NCBI GenBank assembly: GCA_023265215.1
Contig: JAHFUH010000320.1
Span: 1-6,485 of the forward strand
DNA length: 6,485 bases
From: Acidobacteriota bacterium
Lineage (GTDB): Bacteria > Acidobacteriota > UBA6911
Direction of reading: 5' to 3'
Positions 4,704 to 6,485 of the stretch are shown here, one piece after another. Within the stretch, counting starts at the first letter, position 1. Every line of letters starts with the position of its first letter. The position numbers and the translations under genes were made by a program. Under the pieces are notes generated by a model. The model was not told the origin of the DNA. It worked only from the letters and a program-made list of their open reading frames with translations, and searched no databases.

Positions 4704-6485
4704 CTACCAAACCCTGCAGGCATTCTGCCGGACCATGGACTGTCCCTGCTGGCAGCTGAAAGCTTTTTGAAATTCCGGCATATCGGAGACGACGCCGTTG
4801 ATCCGGTACTTGCCCGGTGAATGGGGATCTGTCGCCGCCCTGAGCCGCAGATTTTCCGGACGCTCGTTATTGCAAACCCATTGTGCCATTCCAATGAAAA
4901 AGCGCTGATCGGGAGTGAATCCCTGGACGGGCTCCAGCCGCTTTCCTTCCGTTTCCTTCTTCCACGCCATGTAAGCCAGGATTGTGCCGCCCAGATCGGC
5001 TACATCTTCGCCTGCGGTAAGGTCGCTGTTGATGTGAATGTCGTCCACCACGAGGTATTCTTTGTATTGGTCTTTGACGCATTGCACGCGGTTGTTGAAC
5101 TTTTCCGCGTCCTGCCCGGTCCACCAGTCGTGCAGATTGCCCTTCGCATCATATTGGCGGCCCTCATCGTCGAAGCCGTGTGTCAATTCATGGCCGATGG
5201 TCGCACCGGTGTTGCCGTAATTGGGGGCATCGTCCATCTTTGGGTCGTAAAGCGGAGGCTGCAAAACTCCGGCCGGGAAGTTAATATCGTTCATCTGCGA
5301 ATCATAATAGGCGTTCACTGTCGGAGGAGTCATCTGCCATTCTCCCCTGTCCAGCGGCTTCCCGATTTTTGCCAGCTGGCGTTTCGATTCGAACGTCATC
5401 GCCCGTTCAATGTTTCCGTAGAAATTCGTGCGCCTGATTTCCAGGGCGCTGTAGTCGCGCCATTTGTCCGGATAGCCGATTTTATTCCGGATTCCATGCA
5501 ATTTGACCAGGGCCTGTTTTTTTGTTTCCGGACTCATCCACTGCAATGCGTTTATATCCTCATCCATTGCCTCCTCGACCTGCTTTGTCATGAGCAGCGT
5601 TTTCTGTTTCATTTCGGGCGTGAAGGTGCGGCGAACAAACTCTTGCCCAAGAGCCTCCCCGAGATCGCGATCAACCCACTGAACGCATTTCTCCCATCTT
5701 GGCTGCTGCTCGATCACACCGCGCAGGACTTTGTGGTTGAAATTGAAGTCCTCATCAACGAACTTGGATGACAAATACGGAGATTTCGCGCCCGCCGCAT
5801 GCCAGCGCAGATATGTTTTCCAATCATTGAGGCTGTGCGATTTCAACTCGGCATTCAACTGCTCAAAGAACTTAGGTTCTGTGATGTTCATTTCTTTGAC
5901 TGCGCCGGCGCCGCTGGCATTCAGGTATGTCATCCAGTTGAAATCCGGCGTGAGCTTCTGGACTTGATCGCGTGTCATCTTGTGGTCGAGGTTATGGGGA
6001 TCGCGTTTTTCGACGCGAGTCAGCGAAGCTTTTGCGAGGTCTGTTTCAATGGACATCACGGTTTGTGCTTCCTGTGCAGCCTTTTGCGGAAGGTCGCCCA
6101 GTAACTCAAAAATGCGCTGCACGTGCTCCAGGTATTTCTTGCGCAGTTCCTCGGATTTAGCATCCGTCTTGACGTAGTAGTCCCGGTCGGGCATTCCGAG
6201 GCCGCCGGCATAAGCAAAGGCAATCACCTTTTCGGCGTCGGCAAAATCCTGGCCCGACGAGAGAGCGAACATCATGATGTGGGCTGAAATCGTCCGCAAA
6301 TGCTCCCTGGCCAGAAATGCAGGGATATCGTTTGCCGACTTGAGCCCGGCAATTTCATCGAGAGTCGGCTGCAGCGGCGATATGCCTGCCTTTTCAATCG
6401 CGTCGACGTCCATGCATGCAGCAAAATAATCGCCTATTTTCTGCTGCGCAGCGGTTCGAATCGCACCTGGTTTTATGGAATCCTC
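4704..6485 (-). CDS. M13 family zinc metallopeptidase (neprilysin/PepO-like), N-terminus outside window
   Basis: These endopeptidases cut short peptides outside the cytoplasm. The reading frame is open to the right edge, so the ATG at 6413 is not the start: 24 more in-frame codons, including AAQQKIGDYFAAC, continue the family's alpha-helical domain. 593 residues are visible, and about 80-100 N-terminal residues with any signal peptide are missing. In visible numbering, zinc motif HELTH spans 432-436 with catalytic E433, the third zinc ligand is E493 in GEDVADLGG with supporting D497, and substrate-binding NAYY spans 391-394. H555 in DPHSP and R561 in YRING match the neprilysin transition-state His and substrate-carboxylate Arg. 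The end NACRVW (TAG 4706-4704) is the canonical M13 C-terminus. All key residues are present, so it should be active. It shares its strand with pilT, but a 216-bp gap argues against tight coupling. Confidence 0.95.
   Translation of the reverse strand, partial: EDSIKPGAIRTAAQQKIGDYFAACMDVDAIEKAGISPLQPTLDEIAGLKSANDIPAFLAREHLRTISAHIMMFALSSGQDFADAEKVIAFAYAGGLGMPDRDYYVKTDAKSEELRKKYLEHVQRIFELLGDLPQKAAQEAQTVMSIETDLAKASLTRVEKRDPHNLDHKMTRDQVQKLTPDFNWMTYLNASGAGAVKEMNITEPKFFEQLNAELKSHSLNDWKTYLRWHAAGAKSPYLSSKFVDEDFNFNHKVLRGVIEQQPRWEKCVQWVDRDLGEALGQEFVRRTFTPEMKQKTLLMTKQVEEAMDEDINALQWMSPETKKQALVKLHGIRNKIGYPDKWRDYSALEIRRTNFYGNIERAMTFESKRQLAKIGKPLDRGEWQMTPPTVNAYYDSQMNDINFPAGVLQPPLYDPKMDDAPNYGNTGATIGHELTHGFDDEGRQYDAKGNLHDWWTGQDAEKFNNRVQCVKDQYKEYLVVDDIHINSDLTAGEDVADLGGTILAYMAWKKETEGKRLEPVQGFTPDQRFFIGMAQWVCNNERPENLRLRAATDPHSPGKYRINGVVSDMPEFQKAFSCQQGQSMVRQNACRVW

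Noticed and set aside
4550..4894. Minus-strand 114-codon ORF overlapping the peptidase end
   Set aside because: It overlaps the conserved M13 C-terminus in another frame and is low-complexity, Ser/Arg-rich.
4821..5771. Plus-strand 316-codon ORF
   Set aside because: It lies opposite the M13 peptidase, whose minus-strand frame carries all the family motifs; the plus-strand translation has no recognisable domain.

Overview
The window looks like a piece of an Acidobacteriota-type chromosome. This is inferred from three things: the style of the TonB C-terminal domain at the left edge (GYGLDESAL...VDVQANIEVSFRLY), a large M13 zinc metallopeptidase ending in NACRVW, and a PilT/PilU-type pilus ATPase with a PilU-like tail. 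Base composition is moderate and looks even by eye, and all readable genes use the standard code. No tRNA, rRNA, CRISPR array, insertion sequence or phage gene was seen.

Layout from left to right. (1) Bases 1-195 hold the C-terminal end of a TonB-like energy transducer on the plus strand. (2) Directly behind it, about 219-332, is a short remnant of a PIN-domain (VapC-like) toxin: only the last quarter survives. (3) Bases 416-2329 on the minus strand hold a complete glycogen branching enzyme, glgB. (4) The roughly 340-bp gap upstream of glgB is not empty. Bases 2390-2583 on the plus strand read, with at least two frame changes, as the C-terminal end of a MoeB/ThiF/HesA-type E1-like adenylyltransferase, ending in its CPVC zinc motif. 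(5) Bases 2680-3328 on the plus strand hold a VapBC-type toxin-antitoxin pair. The antitoxin is intact. The PIN toxin overlaps it by 11 bp and is cut by one in-frame TGA at codon 65, although the remaining 81 codons are still open and family-like. (6) Bases 3348-4487 on the minus strand hold the complete PilT/PilU-family ATPase. (7) From 4704 to the right edge, minus strand, is an M13 metallopeptidase whose N-terminus lies outside the window.

The intact genes are unrelated housekeeping or surface functions (envelope energy transduction, glycogen synthesis, type IV pilus retraction, extracytoplasmic peptide cleavage) and do not form one operon. The coherent theme is decay in the gaps: a dead PIN gene, a dead E1-like gene and a broken VapC lie between the living genes. 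I see no convincing new multi-gene system. The observations most worth a second look are the cryptic E1-like pseudogene, the broken VapBC pair with a hairpin abutting its in-frame UGA, and the compact palindrome covering the antitoxin ribosome-binding site.
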